From Bdellovibrionales bacterium (GTDB lineage: Bacteria > Bdellovibrionota > Bdellovibrionia > Bdellovibrionales > UBA1609): 64,000 nucleotides of DNA. Below, one piece after another: positions 16,661 to 25,426 of this stretch. Under the pieces are notes generated by a model. It made no database searches, was not told the DNA's origin, and was given only the letters and a program-made list of their open reading frames with translations. Position 1 is the stretch's first letter, and each line of letters opens with the position of its first letter. The stretch covers positions 14,220 through 78,219 of the forward strand of contig JADJNU010000005.1 in the NCBI GenBank assembly GCA_016714165.1, given 5' to 3'. A program made the translations under genes and the position numbers.

Positions 16661-18274
16661 ATGAGGATGAAGGGCCAAGGATCTTCTGTCGCTTATTTAT
16701 TGGTTTGTTTTCTCGTTGTGCTTTTAACGAATGCCGCTTCGGCTCTAGAGGTATATTCAGTTTTGACGAAAGACTGCGAACTAACTGAAGGTTTGATCAT
16801 TGGGATGGACTCTTCCAGAATTGAGGTTCTCACTCTTAAGGGTCAGTACAAGTCTGTCTTACAGGATGATTTAAGGTATTTGGCTATTTATAATACCATT
16901 GATAACCCCATTGAAAAGCTGAACAGTCATCCGCGTCTTGCGCGAGCACTACTAGAAGTGTATGTCGATGATCAAAAAAGTCCGCTGTTTATTGGATGGC
17001 CAGTCAAGTTCGTAGAAAATCTTGTTATCTTTTTTGATCTTCAAGGTAAAAGTCACGTCTTTGAGTTGTATAAGATCCGCAAACTTCGTCCTTATCTCGA
17101 AGAATCAATCAGGTCAGATAGACTCGAATTTCAGCCAGTTTCTCTGAGTTACAAGTCATGGGTCACACAATGCCAGATGCCGGAACCCAAAAGTGGGGAA
17201 TTTGTTCGTCCAACGAGAGTGATTGGTGATCAAATTCAGATCAGTGAATTCCTGTCTCAGATGGACGAGGGGTTTGAAAATGTTAAAAGCTTCCAAGAGA
17301 GAACCTACGTTTACTCTCGTCCCTTTTTGTTTGATCGCCAGACGAAGCTTGGATTTCTCGTGTTTGACAAGGACAATTACATACTTTCGCCCTCAGCCCC
17401 GTTTCCCTTGTATTTTCAGTGGACCAAGGGGAGAGAATTTCGTTTTCAGAGTTTTAATCAAATTGGCTCTGTTCCAATTGAGTACTTGCCCACCGTTGAA
17501 CCTTTGACAGTTTTTCGCTCAGATCTCAAATCCCATGTTTTTCACGCTAGCTTTGTTGGGAATCTTGAGGCCCTTTCTGCTGGTACCGAATACTTTACTC
17601 CGATCATGACGGGAAGAGGTGGTGCCGGAAGCCAATCCCGTCGGCCATTTGATTCAAGTAAGCCTGGATTTAAGGCTCATTCTGCAGCTTCGATTAACTA
17701 TATGGCTTTAATGGGTGGAGACTGGGGGCCCTGGTCTGTGTCTGCAGGTACCTATTTTCCAAATTTTATGGTTCAAGCTGGTGATAATTTTCGCGAAATA
17801 TTAGCTTCCAAATTGGCCCCATTATTTCGCCTCATGTACACCCGAAAGAATTTTCGTTTGAGAGGAATTCTGGGCTTTACTAAGCTAGATCAGGACAACG
17901 AAGTCCAAGACTCCCAAATCAGTCGTGATGGTGAACTCAGCGTCGTTGGATATTTGAATCAATTTTCATTTTCCTCTCATTATTTGCGGACTGGAATTGA
18001 CTATCGCTTCAATCCAGAGATTGAGGTGGCGCTTGATCAGCTTTGGCTAACTGCCTCTTACAAAGAGACCTCAAGCACCTCCGAACAAAATATTTTTGAT
18101 TTTTCTCATTTAGTAACTCAGGCATCGATTCGTCATAGTTTTGGTGAGTATGTGGCACTGAGAGTTTATCTTCATTTATTTCATGTCGAGCAGGACTATC
18201 GATTTTTTGGGCGCAGCGAAAGTGAAAAGAGCGATCAACTAGCTTATGGGGGAACATTTGAATTCATTTTCTAA
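16661..18274 (+). CDS. Outer-membrane barrel-like protein, paralogue A
   Basis: ATG 16661 (MRMKGQGSSVAYLL), two bases after the preceding stop, follows GGAG. A signal peptide ends at SALEV. The N-terminal domain (LTEGLIIGMDSSRIEVLTLK) is shared with the next gene. The C-terminal half alternates aromatic and polar residues in amphipathic strands (LFRLMYTRKNFRLRGILGF, VALRVYLHLFHVEQDYRF) and ends in EFIF, the aromatic C-terminus of outer-membrane beta-barrels. The length is 537 residues. Its 3' end overlaps the next gene by up to 29 bases, so translational coupling is likely. Function unknown. Confidence 0.65.
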   Translation: MRMKGQGSSVAYLLVCFLVVLLTNAASALEVYSVLTKDCELTEGLIIGMDSSRIEVLTLKGQYKSVLQDDLRYLAIYNTIDNPIEKLNSHPRLARALLEVYVDDQKSPLFIGWPVKFVENLVIFFDLQGKSHVFELYKIRKLRPYLEESIRSDRLEFQPVSLSYKSWVTQCQMPEPKSGEFVRPTRVIGDQIQISEFLSQMDEGFENVKSFQERTYVYSRPFLFDRQTKLGFLVFDKDNYILSPSAPFPLYFQWTKGREFRFQSFNQIGSVPIEYLPTVEPLTVFRSDLKSHVFHASFVGNLEALSAGTEYFTPIMTGRGGAGSQSRRPFDSSKPGFKAHSAASINYMALMGGDWGPWSVSAGTYFPNFMVQAGDNFREILASKLAPLFRLMYTRKNFRLRGILGFTKLDQDNEVQDSQISRDGELSVVGYLNQFSFSSHYLRTGIDYRFNPEIEVALDQLWLTASYKETSSTSEQNIFDFSHLVTQASIRHSFGEYVALRVYLHLFHVEQDYRFFGRSESEKSDQLAYGGTFEFIF

Positions 18275-19802
18275 GTCAAAGAAGAGGTTCTTCGTTAGAT
18301 TATTGATTATTTCTTTTCGTGTGATGAGTCTCCATGTGATTGCATTTTCGTTCCTGCCGATAGCTCAGGCGATCAATATTAATTCGATCTATACGGCTGC
18401 GTGCCGTCGTGATGTGGGTCTCATCATACAGGTCGATGATCATGTTATCCAGTTTCTGAGCCTGGACGGAGAGATGAAGAGAATTCCGAAACATGAAATA
18501 ATTTATCTTGCCTATTATCCAAGCGATCTTCTTCCTATGAAGGAATTTAGAAATCCTGAATCCACCGATTTTTATCGTATTACCACCTCGACTCCGAACG
18601 GAAAGCTGATCCCTCTTGTGAATGGTTGGCCGATCGGATTTACTGATGACAAAATTGCATTTTTGAGCGTTGATGGGAAGGAGTCTGTCGTTGGTCGTCG
18701 CAGTATATTCCAAGTCTCACGTGAAAGAATAAATTCAGCTCAAAGATTTTCTTATCCTCGCGATTTTAAGATATTTCAATTTGTGCATCCGCATCAATTT
18801 CGGGACTGCCCTAGTGATCGATTTGGAGGGGGAAAAACTCAAGTGTTCCCTCAGCAGATTTTGAGTCAACCAGTTATGATTAAGAGAGAGTTGGATCATT
18901 TTCAAACTGAGGCAGTTCGCCTTAATCGATATTATCGAGAACAGAATTTTTATTCTGTTCCTGAAATTCATGGAAATCTTACTTCGCTGGGATTGTGGCA
19001 TACCTTTGGGTATCGCCATGGTGGATCCTCTAGACGAGTCAGTAATTTTACACCGGTTCTAACGGATTCCTATTCTTCTGATATTTTTGATTACCAGCAT
19101 ACGTTTGTGGCAGGAAGTGCCCCTCTGATGACTTCCTTTCAAGAGGAACCGCAGGTGCATTCGCTCTACGCCTTCAAGGCATCATATTTTCATTTCTCAG
19201 CTATGGCAGATCCGAATCTAATTCTGGTTGGACGTAATTACAAATGGCAGCTCAATGACTTTGAGTCTCCGGACGATAAGTGGAATAGTGTAACACAAAT
19301 TGAAACAGGTTTTGATTTTGGCAATTGGTCGTTGATGTTCTTTCTTGCGGATGGCTATCAAGTTGGCGTTTATAATGGCGTTGATATCTCCAGTGAAAAT
19401 TATCCAATTAATCGAGTGGGGATTCAATATCGAACTCATCGATTCGGATTTGAATTGAGTGGTGGAAATGGTTCAAATGTTGATGATCGAGGAGGAGGCT
19501 TAGTTTACAAAACTCAATTAAGCGGATTGCGAGTTAACTTGTCTGCTTATAAACTTCTAAAAATGGATTGGGCTCTGAGTTTTATCCGGAGAGGTATTGA
19601 CTATCAGTCTGAGCAATTTTTTTATGTTGCCGACGATCAAACTTTGGCGCTTTATGGATCATATCCGCTTTCGGCCCGCTACCGAGTTGGTGGTTTCGTT
19701 TCAATAGAGGGTCACAACAATAAATTCACGCAAGATAATAACTGGTATTCTGATTCAAACTCTTACATAAAGTTGGGAACACAATTCTCGCTTAACTTTT
19801 GA
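18246..19802 (+). CDS. Outer-membrane barrel-like protein, paralogue B
   Basis: 518 residues, starting at ATG 18246 or at TTG 18258 behind GGGGAACA. A signal peptide ends at PIAQA. Residues 45-110 (CRRDVGLIIQVDDHVIQFLS, then PKHEIIYLAYYPSDLLP) align with the same region of the upstream paralogue (GLIIGMDSSRIEVLTLKGQY, then DDLRYLAIYNTID), indicating tandem duplication. The C-terminal half is beta-strand rich and ends FSLNF, an outer-membrane barrel terminus. Possibly a surface or transport protein pair with the lipoprotein at 15351. No family recognised. Confidence 0.65.
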   Translation: MGEHLNSFSKSKKRFFVRLLIISFRVMSLHVIAFSFLPIAQAININSIYTAACRRDVGLIIQVDDHVIQFLSLDGEMKRIPKHEIIYLAYYPSDLLPMKEFRNPESTDFYRITTSTPNGKLIPLVNGWPIGFTDDKIAFLSVDGKESVVGRRSIFQVSRERINSAQRFSYPRDFKIFQFVHPHQFRDCPSDRFGGGKTQVFPQQILSQPVMIKRELDHFQTEAVRLNRYYREQNFYSVPEIHGNLTSLGLWHTFGYRHGGSSRRVSNFTPVLTDSYSSDIFDYQHTFVAGSAPLMTSFQEEPQVHSLYAFKASYFHFSAMADPNLILVGRNYKWQLNDFESPDDKWNSVTQIETGFDFGNWSLMFFLADGYQVGVYNGVDISSENYPINRVGIQYRTHRFGFELSGGNGSNVDDRGGGLVYKTQLSGLRVNLSAYKLLKMDWALSFIRRGIDYQSEQFFYVADDQTLALYGSYPLSARYRVGGFVSIEGHNNKFTQDNNWYSDSNSYIKLGTQFSLNF

Positions 19803-20003
19803 ACCTCGCAGCAGAGCCAAGAGGCTTTTCAAAAATTGGCCGATTTTTATAAAGCAACTGAAGGAATGACTGACGAAGAAAGAAAGGAATTCTTTGACAA
19901 CATTGTTAATGAGGCACTGCTGCATGGTCAACCACCGCTACCAAAGCCACTAGCTATAGGTAGTAAGGTATTTAAATCTCTGGAAATTTGCCATAAGGAC
20001 TAA
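19803..20003 (+). pseudogene. Coding remnant directly behind the stop of the barrel gene
   Basis: In the same frame as the preceding gene, immediately after its tga, 66 codons remain open and read as ordinary protein (SQEAFQKLADFYKATEGMTD, then EERKEFFDNIVNEALL), ending at 20001-20003. An ATG at 19866 could start a 45-residue peptide, but the coding-like text extends upstream of it with no start or ribosome site. It is most simply the 3' end of a lost gene. Confidence 0.4.
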
Positions 20004-20126
20004 TTTTGATGGTTGTTTTGATGAGGGATATAATTATCTATCTGTGGCTGAATCATAAATACTTAGGCAGTTCCTCGTGTTTTATTTCTTATGGCATAAT
20101 TATTTTTGGGTAAAAAGGTTATGGAT

Positions 20127-23100
20127 TTACGGAGTGATTTTAAAGGCTCCAAAATCATATTGGCCGTCCCGGTTCGTTCTAAATCCAACAACCACACTGT
20201 TGTCGCTAAGCTGGATTGCCTCCACTCCAACGTCATCGGTTCCACCTAAGTTGATGATTAATATTCCCGTTCCGTTAAACGAAGTGTCTACAAGGCCAGA
20301 CGAGGTGAGTTTGGCGACGGCGATATCGCGGTAGTTTCCGCCAAATTCAATTGTTCCGACAAGAAGGAATGAGCCGTCGTTTAAGCGGAGCATTCGACTG
20401 CTGTCACAATTGCTGGGGAATCCAGGCAAATCAATCACTGTGTATCCGGAAGTGGCGCCAAAAGTAAGGTCCACAGAGCCGTCTGTGTTGTAACGAGACA
20501 AGGCAAAACTGGCATCTTGGACACCGAAGGTGACGATCTTTGCATCGCCTTGGATGAAAAGATCGCTCAAATATTCGCGACCACTGCGGTTGACCGTGAT
20601 GGTTCCTGAACTATTAAAGCCGTTATCTAAAGTGCCTGTGGACGTGTATCGAGCGATGATTCCCGCATTGTCTGCTTTGGTCCCTACGGTGACAATCATT
20701 CCATCGGCTTGGACGGCCACTGCTATGCCCTCGTCATAATTGCTTCCGAAGCTTGTCGTCACAATGCCGGTTCCATTGAAGGAGGTATCGAGTGCGCCAC
20801 TTGTCGTCAATCGAACCACTCGCAAGTCAAGGTTGCTTCCACCACTGTAGCCAGTCAGAATTGTTTTTCCGTCCGGTTGTACGGTCAATCCATTGGCAGT
20901 TTGAGAATTGGATTGACTCAAAGTGAGGGAACCAATCCCATTAAATGTGATGTCAAAGAGCCCAGTCGCGGTCCAGCGACCTGAGGACATTTCTGAACTG
21001 CTTCCCCAACCGGATCCAGCGGCGGACAATGTTCCGTCCGTATTCAGAAAGAAAGCTTCCATCCTGTCTAAATTATCCCCGCCAGAGTTGGAGACATCAA
21101 AAAGATCTTTCCCACCATGAGCGAATGTCGAATCAAGTACGCCGCTGGAGTCAGTTTGGGTAAATGAATAGTTCCAGCCGTAATCGCCCTGAACAGACAA
21201 TCCAAATATAAGTTTGTCAGTTCCGGGTCTTACCTTTAAGCCAGCAAGTTCTTCATGATCTTTTCCCATATTTGAATAAGCTTTGACTCCGTAGGTACCG
21301 AAGAGGTTTGAAGGAGTCCCATCAGAATTATACATTCCAATGAGAGAGGAATGGTTCTTGATGTGCCATCCGCCTCCAACGACGATAATTTCTCCAGTGC
21401 TGAGAATCCCCCCGCTTTCGCCGTAGGCATTCAAGGGGGATGCCCAAAGCTCATTTACTCCATTGTGTCCAAAACCAGAATCGAGTACTCCGTTAATTGA
21501 AAATTGGGCGACAAGAAGCGAATTATTTCCCACGGCAGCAATCTTTCCTCCCGGGCGGATAAAGGCTTTTCTATAGGTCTCTGAGACGCATTCTTGGGAG
21601 AATCCACCCGTACCAAAACTTGAATCCAAGACTCCGGTCTCTTGAAATCGCATCAGAAGACCGCAATTATCCATAGAGCCTGCGGCCAGCATTTTCCCAT
21701 CGGCCAGAACTTTAAGGTCATGAAGGGTGTCATTATTTGAAGACGGATCAAGAACGGTGATTCCAGAAGTCCCAAACCCCGAATCCAATACCCCCGCACT
21801 GGATATCTTCGCGATATAGAGCTGAGCTGAATTGGCATTATCGCCCGCCACGACGAGGGAATTAAGTGTTCCCTCCGCGATAGTTAAGGATCTCGTGTTT
21901 TGTCCCAAAATATCAAACGAAATATATCCTGTTGTATTGAAGAGGGGATCATATCTTCCATTTTGATCAAGGCGAATAACAACAGTCTGGTCGACGCCGC
22001 CATTATTGATTGATCCGCTGACACCAATTTTTCCGTTTGACATGACAACGGCTGCATTGAGATCGGTATCGTTTGCGCCAATTTGCACGGTAATAAAGCC
22101 GCCATTTCCAAAACTGCTATCGAGAGTTCCATTGGCATTGTATCTCGCAACATACCCTAAGCCTTGATCTGTGCTATGTCCTGCTTGGATAATTTTTCCG
22201 TCCACTTGTATGGCCAGTTTTGCTCCATATGAGACTCCGGCCCCAGGTAATAGGAGATGCCTATAGCCCTTCCCTTCGCCCCCAAATGTCGTATCCCAAC
22301 TGCCATCAGAATTAAGTCGACCCAAGAGAGGTTTCGGATGGTGTCCAAAGTAAATCCATCCGCTAACAAGGATCTGATCGTTGGGAAGAACGAGGGCATC
22401 GCTAAAGCCGGAGTTTCCAAAATTGCTCTCAAATATCTTGAAACCATTAATTCCGAAGCCAGTTATCAAAGGTGTGGGAGTGGTTCTGACAATTTCACCT
22501 GAACAGGTTGGAGTACCCGCATTATTTGATTTATCATATGGCGTGATATTTAGGGAATTAGATCCGGCTTGCAGATTGTACCACCCATTGGCTTCCGTTT
22601 GCATTACCGAGAAAGTTGGGCTTCCTGAGCAATCAGAACTAGTGAATTGTTCGACTTTGTAGTCGCGAATTCCAGATTCGGTGTCAATTCCCTGTCCGGA
22701 CCAGAAAAGAAAAATTTCGCCTGTTGAGAGGCCGTTCGATACATCGGGAACCTGTACCCATGAGATCGGACCTGGGCCAGAATTATCCGGAGAGTAATCC
22801 GTTACCGCAGACACTGTTACGCCGCTCGACACATTGGGAACATTGTTGCCATTGATTGCACAGATGCGAAACGAATACTGAGTAGCTGGGGTGAGCCCCG
22901 TAACTGCATGAGTCAGACTGTTGATTGCGGTTTCGTCGATGGTGCTTCCCAATGAACAACTGGCCGGAGCTGTGGCACCCGATTGATAGGAAATGCGATA
23001 GTCCAGACTGGTTCCGCCCCCAGAAATCCATGAGAGAGCGATAGCTGTGGAAGAGGTAGTTGTTGCTAATGGGGAAGTGGGATTGGGGGGTGCCATCTGA

Positions 23101-23600
23101 TCTTCATCGCTGAGCTCAATCATCAAAACCAAACTGTTCTCGATTCCCACCGAACCAACAATCATTAATGGAAATGATTTTATATCTTCATTTGTCGAAT
23201 TATCTATTGTATTTAGATTGATTTCAAAATTCGAAGTTCCTTGAGAAATAGTAGAAATTCCCATATGGGGAGAAAAATCACCGGAGCCTCCAACGACTTC
23301 CCAGGTAACGCTTAATGGTTGAGTTGAAGGCTTACTAAGAGAAATGGACACAGCGTAAGAGTCCCCCTCCGTGAGAGAAATGGAAGGTGGACTGTTACTG
23401 AACAATATTGTTCCACTGATGCCAATTCCTGGCTCATCATTTTGATTACTTTTATTTCTATCGTTAACATCGTTGCATCCACATAATAACAGGGCGCCGG
23501 AGAGGATGAATAATAGAAACAAGAACGATAAAATAGATGATCCAAATCCATTCTCAGTTAAATTGAAAGGATAATTTGGACTGTTATTCGAGCGTTTCAA
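20127..23600 (-). CDS. Large lipoprotein with Calx-beta/FN3-like and delta-60 repeat (DUF5122) domains
   Basis: The TTG at 23600 follows GCGGAGGCTGTC and is preferred to the frame start at 23624. A lipobox is visible in LSGALLLCGC. Then come a beta-sandwich (SISLTEGDSYAVSISLSKPS, Calx-beta-like), a fibronectin III-like domain (TTSSTAIALSWISGGGTSLD) and about 13 copies of the delta-60 repeat (patterns such as ARYNANGTLDSSFGNGGF and VQPDGKTILTGYS), which fold as a beta-propeller-like solenoid. About 1157 residues, surface or periplasmic, probably adhesive or binding. It is intact over 3.5 kb. It is transcribed away from the TolC operon; 23601-23939 has no gene but carries a 7-bp tandem repeat. 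Confidence 0.85.
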   Translation of the reverse strand: MKRSNNSPNYPFNLTENGFGSSILSFLFLLFILSGALLLCGCNDVNDRNKSNQNDEPGIGISGTILFSNSPPSISLTEGDSYAVSISLSKPSTQPLSVTWEVVGGSGDFSPHMGISTISQGTSNFEINLNTIDNSTNEDIKSFPLMIVGSVGIENSLVLMIELSDEDQMAPPNPTSPLATTTSSTAIALSWISGGGTSLDYRISYQSGATAPASCSLGSTIDETAINSLTHAVTGLTPATQYSFRICAINGNNVPNVSSGVTVSAVTDYSPDNSGPGPISWVQVPDVSNGLSTGEIFLFWSGQGIDTESGIRDYKVEQFTSSDCSGSPTFSVMQTEANGWYNLQAGSNSLNITPYDKSNNAGTPTCSGEIVRTTPTPLITGFGINGFKIFESNFGNSGFSDALVLPNDQILVSGWIYFGHHPKPLLGRLNSDGSWDTTFGGEGKGYRHLLLPGAGVSYGAKLAIQVDGKIIQAGHSTDQGLGYVARYNANGTLDSSFGNGGFITVQIGANDTDLNAAVVMSNGKIGVSGSINNGGVDQTVVIRLDQNGRYDPLFNTTGYISFDILGQNTRSLTIAEGTLNSLVVAGDNANSAQLYIAKISSAGVLDSGFGTSGITVLDPSSNNDTLHDLKVLADGKMLAAGSMDNCGLLMRFQETGVLDSSFGTGGFSQECVSETYRKAFIRPGGKIAAVGNNSLLVAQFSINGVLDSGFGHNGVNELWASPLNAYGESGGILSTGEIIVVGGGWHIKNHSSLIGMYNSDGTPSNLFGTYGVKAYSNMGKDHEELAGLKVRPGTDKLIFGLSVQGDYGWNYSFTQTDSSGVLDSTFAHGGKDLFDVSNSGGDNLDRMEAFFLNTDGTLSAAGSGWGSSSEMSSGRWTATGLFDITFNGIGSLTLSQSNSQTANGLTVQPDGKTILTGYSGGSNLDLRVVRLTTSGALDTSFNGTGIVTTSFGSNYDEGIAVAVQADGMIVTVGTKADNAGIIARYTSTGTLDNGFNSSGTITVNRSGREYLSDLFIQGDAKIVTFGVQDASFALSRYNTDGSVDLTFGATSGYTVIDLPGFPSNCDSSRMLRLNDGSFLLVGTIEFGGNYRDIAVAKLTSSGLVDTSFNGTGILIINLGGTDDVGVEAIQLSDNSVVVGFRTNRDGQYDFGAFKITP

Positions 23601-23813
23601 GACAGCCTCCGCACTATGGACCATTGGCTAGGTAATCAGTGCATTTTCTCAGAACTTATTAACTTATCGGAACTTCAGGACTTTGGACTAAGTGAAGGTT
23701 TGGTCATGAAAATGTCTCAACCAGGGATTGTTATATAGGAGTCCATAGCAATACAATCGTCCTTTATCCACCGATTTCTGCTACGTGCCTAAATGAGGTA
23801 TGCCGAGTTGGTG

Positions 23814-23840
23814 TGAGACTTGAGACTTGAGACTTGAGAC
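23814..23840 (+). repeat. Heptanucleotide repeat TGAGACT, about 3.9 copies
   Basis: TGAGACT starts at 23814, 23821 and 23828, with a partial copy at 23835-23840. It sits about 100 bases upstream of the tolC-like start at 23940 and between divergent genes, so a change in copy number could alter promoter spacing. Too few copies to be sure it is mutable. Confidence 0.7.
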
Positions 23841-23939
23841 AATTAAGGGAACAATCATAAAACTATCTAAGCTGAGGTTTTCTTGCTTTTGAGGGCTATG
23901 AATACGGCTCATTCTGAAACTTGAGTGCGTGGAGGATTT

Positions 23940-25397
23940 GTGGAATTACGAAAGCTGCTTGAAATCTTTTTTATTAGGCTCTCGATTTTTGTATTTGGTT
24001 GCTGGATCTTTTCAGTTTTAACTCAATTGCAGGCTGGGGCGGCAATTAGTTTATCTCAATACCGAATTCAAGTTGAAAATAATTACTCAGGCTTTTCATC
24101 TTCCCAGCTGAGTCAGCAGGGATCAACGGATCTTGAAAAGAATCTACCTTCTTTAGCAGATACGCAACTGACTGCAAATATTTATTCCAATGATGATCGG
24201 CGGCCGACCGGTAACCCCTCCTTTCAGGGGTTTCGAACAAACACCGTTGGAGCCTCCATCGGAATTCAGAAGCAGTTCCTCTCTGGACCAAGATTGGAAC
24301 TCGCCCAACACGTTTCTCATTCAAGCATTGCGGGAGCTTCGTCGGTCAGTCTTCCTCTGGCCGACTATTATGATACCTATCCGAAATTGTCATTGAATAT
24401 TCCACTATGGCGAAATTTGTCTGGATCGGAAATAAAGATTAAAGAGGAATCACTGAGGGAAGAGGCACGAGCTGATTCCCTTCGTACTCACCTACAATCT
24501 GCTCAACTGGACGTGCGAGTAAACATGGCCTTCTATTCACTAGCGGCGGCACGCGAAAATATACAAGTTCAGAAGGAAATCTTGGATCGTGCCACTGTTA
24601 TTCTCGAATGGATTACAACAAAATTTAGTCGAAATTTAGTGGACAGCTCTGACTTATACCAATCAGAGGCCGCCGTGACTGCGCGAAAAATGCAACTGGA
24701 AGAGGCAACAACATGGCTAGGGGAGGCCCAGCGTGAGTTTAACGTTTTGAGAGGAGTCAATTCCAATGTCGAGGTCTCAGAGGAACTTCAGGTGGAAGTT
24801 CTTCCAATTGAAGAATTGGTTAATTTGGGTGACCAAGTGAAACGACGAAAAGATCTTGCTCTCGGTCAGGTTGGAACTAGGGTTCAAGAATTGAATCAAA
24901 GAGGAAGGGCACAAATGTCAAAGCCAACATTGGATCTTTCGGCGGAGGGACAGTGGAGCGGACGAGATGCTCGACTTGACGAAGCGCAGAGAGAAATTTT
25001 AGATAAAAATCAGACTCTTTTGTTTGTTGGATTGAAGTTTTCCATGCCACTTGACACTTCAAAAAGCACAACAATAGGAGACAGTTTTCAAAAAATGTCA
25101 GAAGGCAGCCGGCTTTCAGTGCAATCTCAAGAAAGCGACCAAAAGCGAATTTGGTCTGATTTCGTCAGTTTAGGAAAATCCCTACATCAACAAATCAAGT
25201 TAGTTCAGGAGCTTGAAATTATTCAAAGAAAAAAAGCAGATGAGGAAAGAAAGAGATTAAACGCAGGCCGCTCCACAACCTTTCAAACTTTGAGCTTTGA
25301 GCAGGATTATAGCGCGGCAAAGAGTCAGCGGATCAATATTGAATTAAAAGCTCGTCAGTATATTGCGCAAAAAAGTCTTTTTGAAGAGGTTCGATAG
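23940..25397 (+). CDS. TolC-family outer-membrane efflux protein
   Basis: GTG 23940 directly follows GGAGGATTT and is preferred to the frame start at 23925. A signal peptide ends near LQAGA. The 485-residue protein has the two long helical repeats of TolC (KIKEESLREEARADSLRTHL, then NIQVQKEILDRATVILEW; and later LSVQSQESDQKRIWSDFVSL), with strand segments between, i.e. a trimeric barrel plus periplasmic tunnel. It stands 29 bases upstream of the RND pump gene in one operon and would be its exit duct. No adaptor gene is present between or beside them. Confidence 0.8.
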   Translation: MELRKLLEIFFIRLSIFVFGCWIFSVLTQLQAGAAISLSQYRIQVENNYSGFSSSQLSQQGSTDLEKNLPSLADTQLTANIYSNDDRRPTGNPSFQGFRTNTVGASIGIQKQFLSGPRLELAQHVSHSSIAGASSVSLPLADYYDTYPKLSLNIPLWRNLSGSEIKIKEESLREEARADSLRTHLQSAQLDVRVNMAFYSLAAARENIQVQKEILDRATVILEWITTKFSRNLVDSSDLYQSEAAVTARKMQLEEATTWLGEAQREFNVLRGVNSNVEVSEELQVEVLPIEELVNLGDQVKRRKDLALGQVGTRVQELNQRGRAQMSKPTLDLSAEGQWSGRDARLDEAQREILDKNQTLLFVGLKFSMPLDTSKSTTIGDSFQKMSEGSRLSVQSQESDQKRIWSDFVSLGKSLHQQIKLVQELEIIQRKKADEERKRLNAGRSTTFQTLSFEQDYSAAKSQRINIELKARQYIAQKSLFEEVR

Positions 25398-25426
25398 CAA
25401 CTAAAGCGAGTTCAACAGGAGATCTT

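Noticed and set aside
20077..22662. Plus-strand open frames opposite the delta-60 lipoprotein
   Set aside because: They are shadows of a strongly coding 3.5-kb minus-strand gene with recognised repeats.
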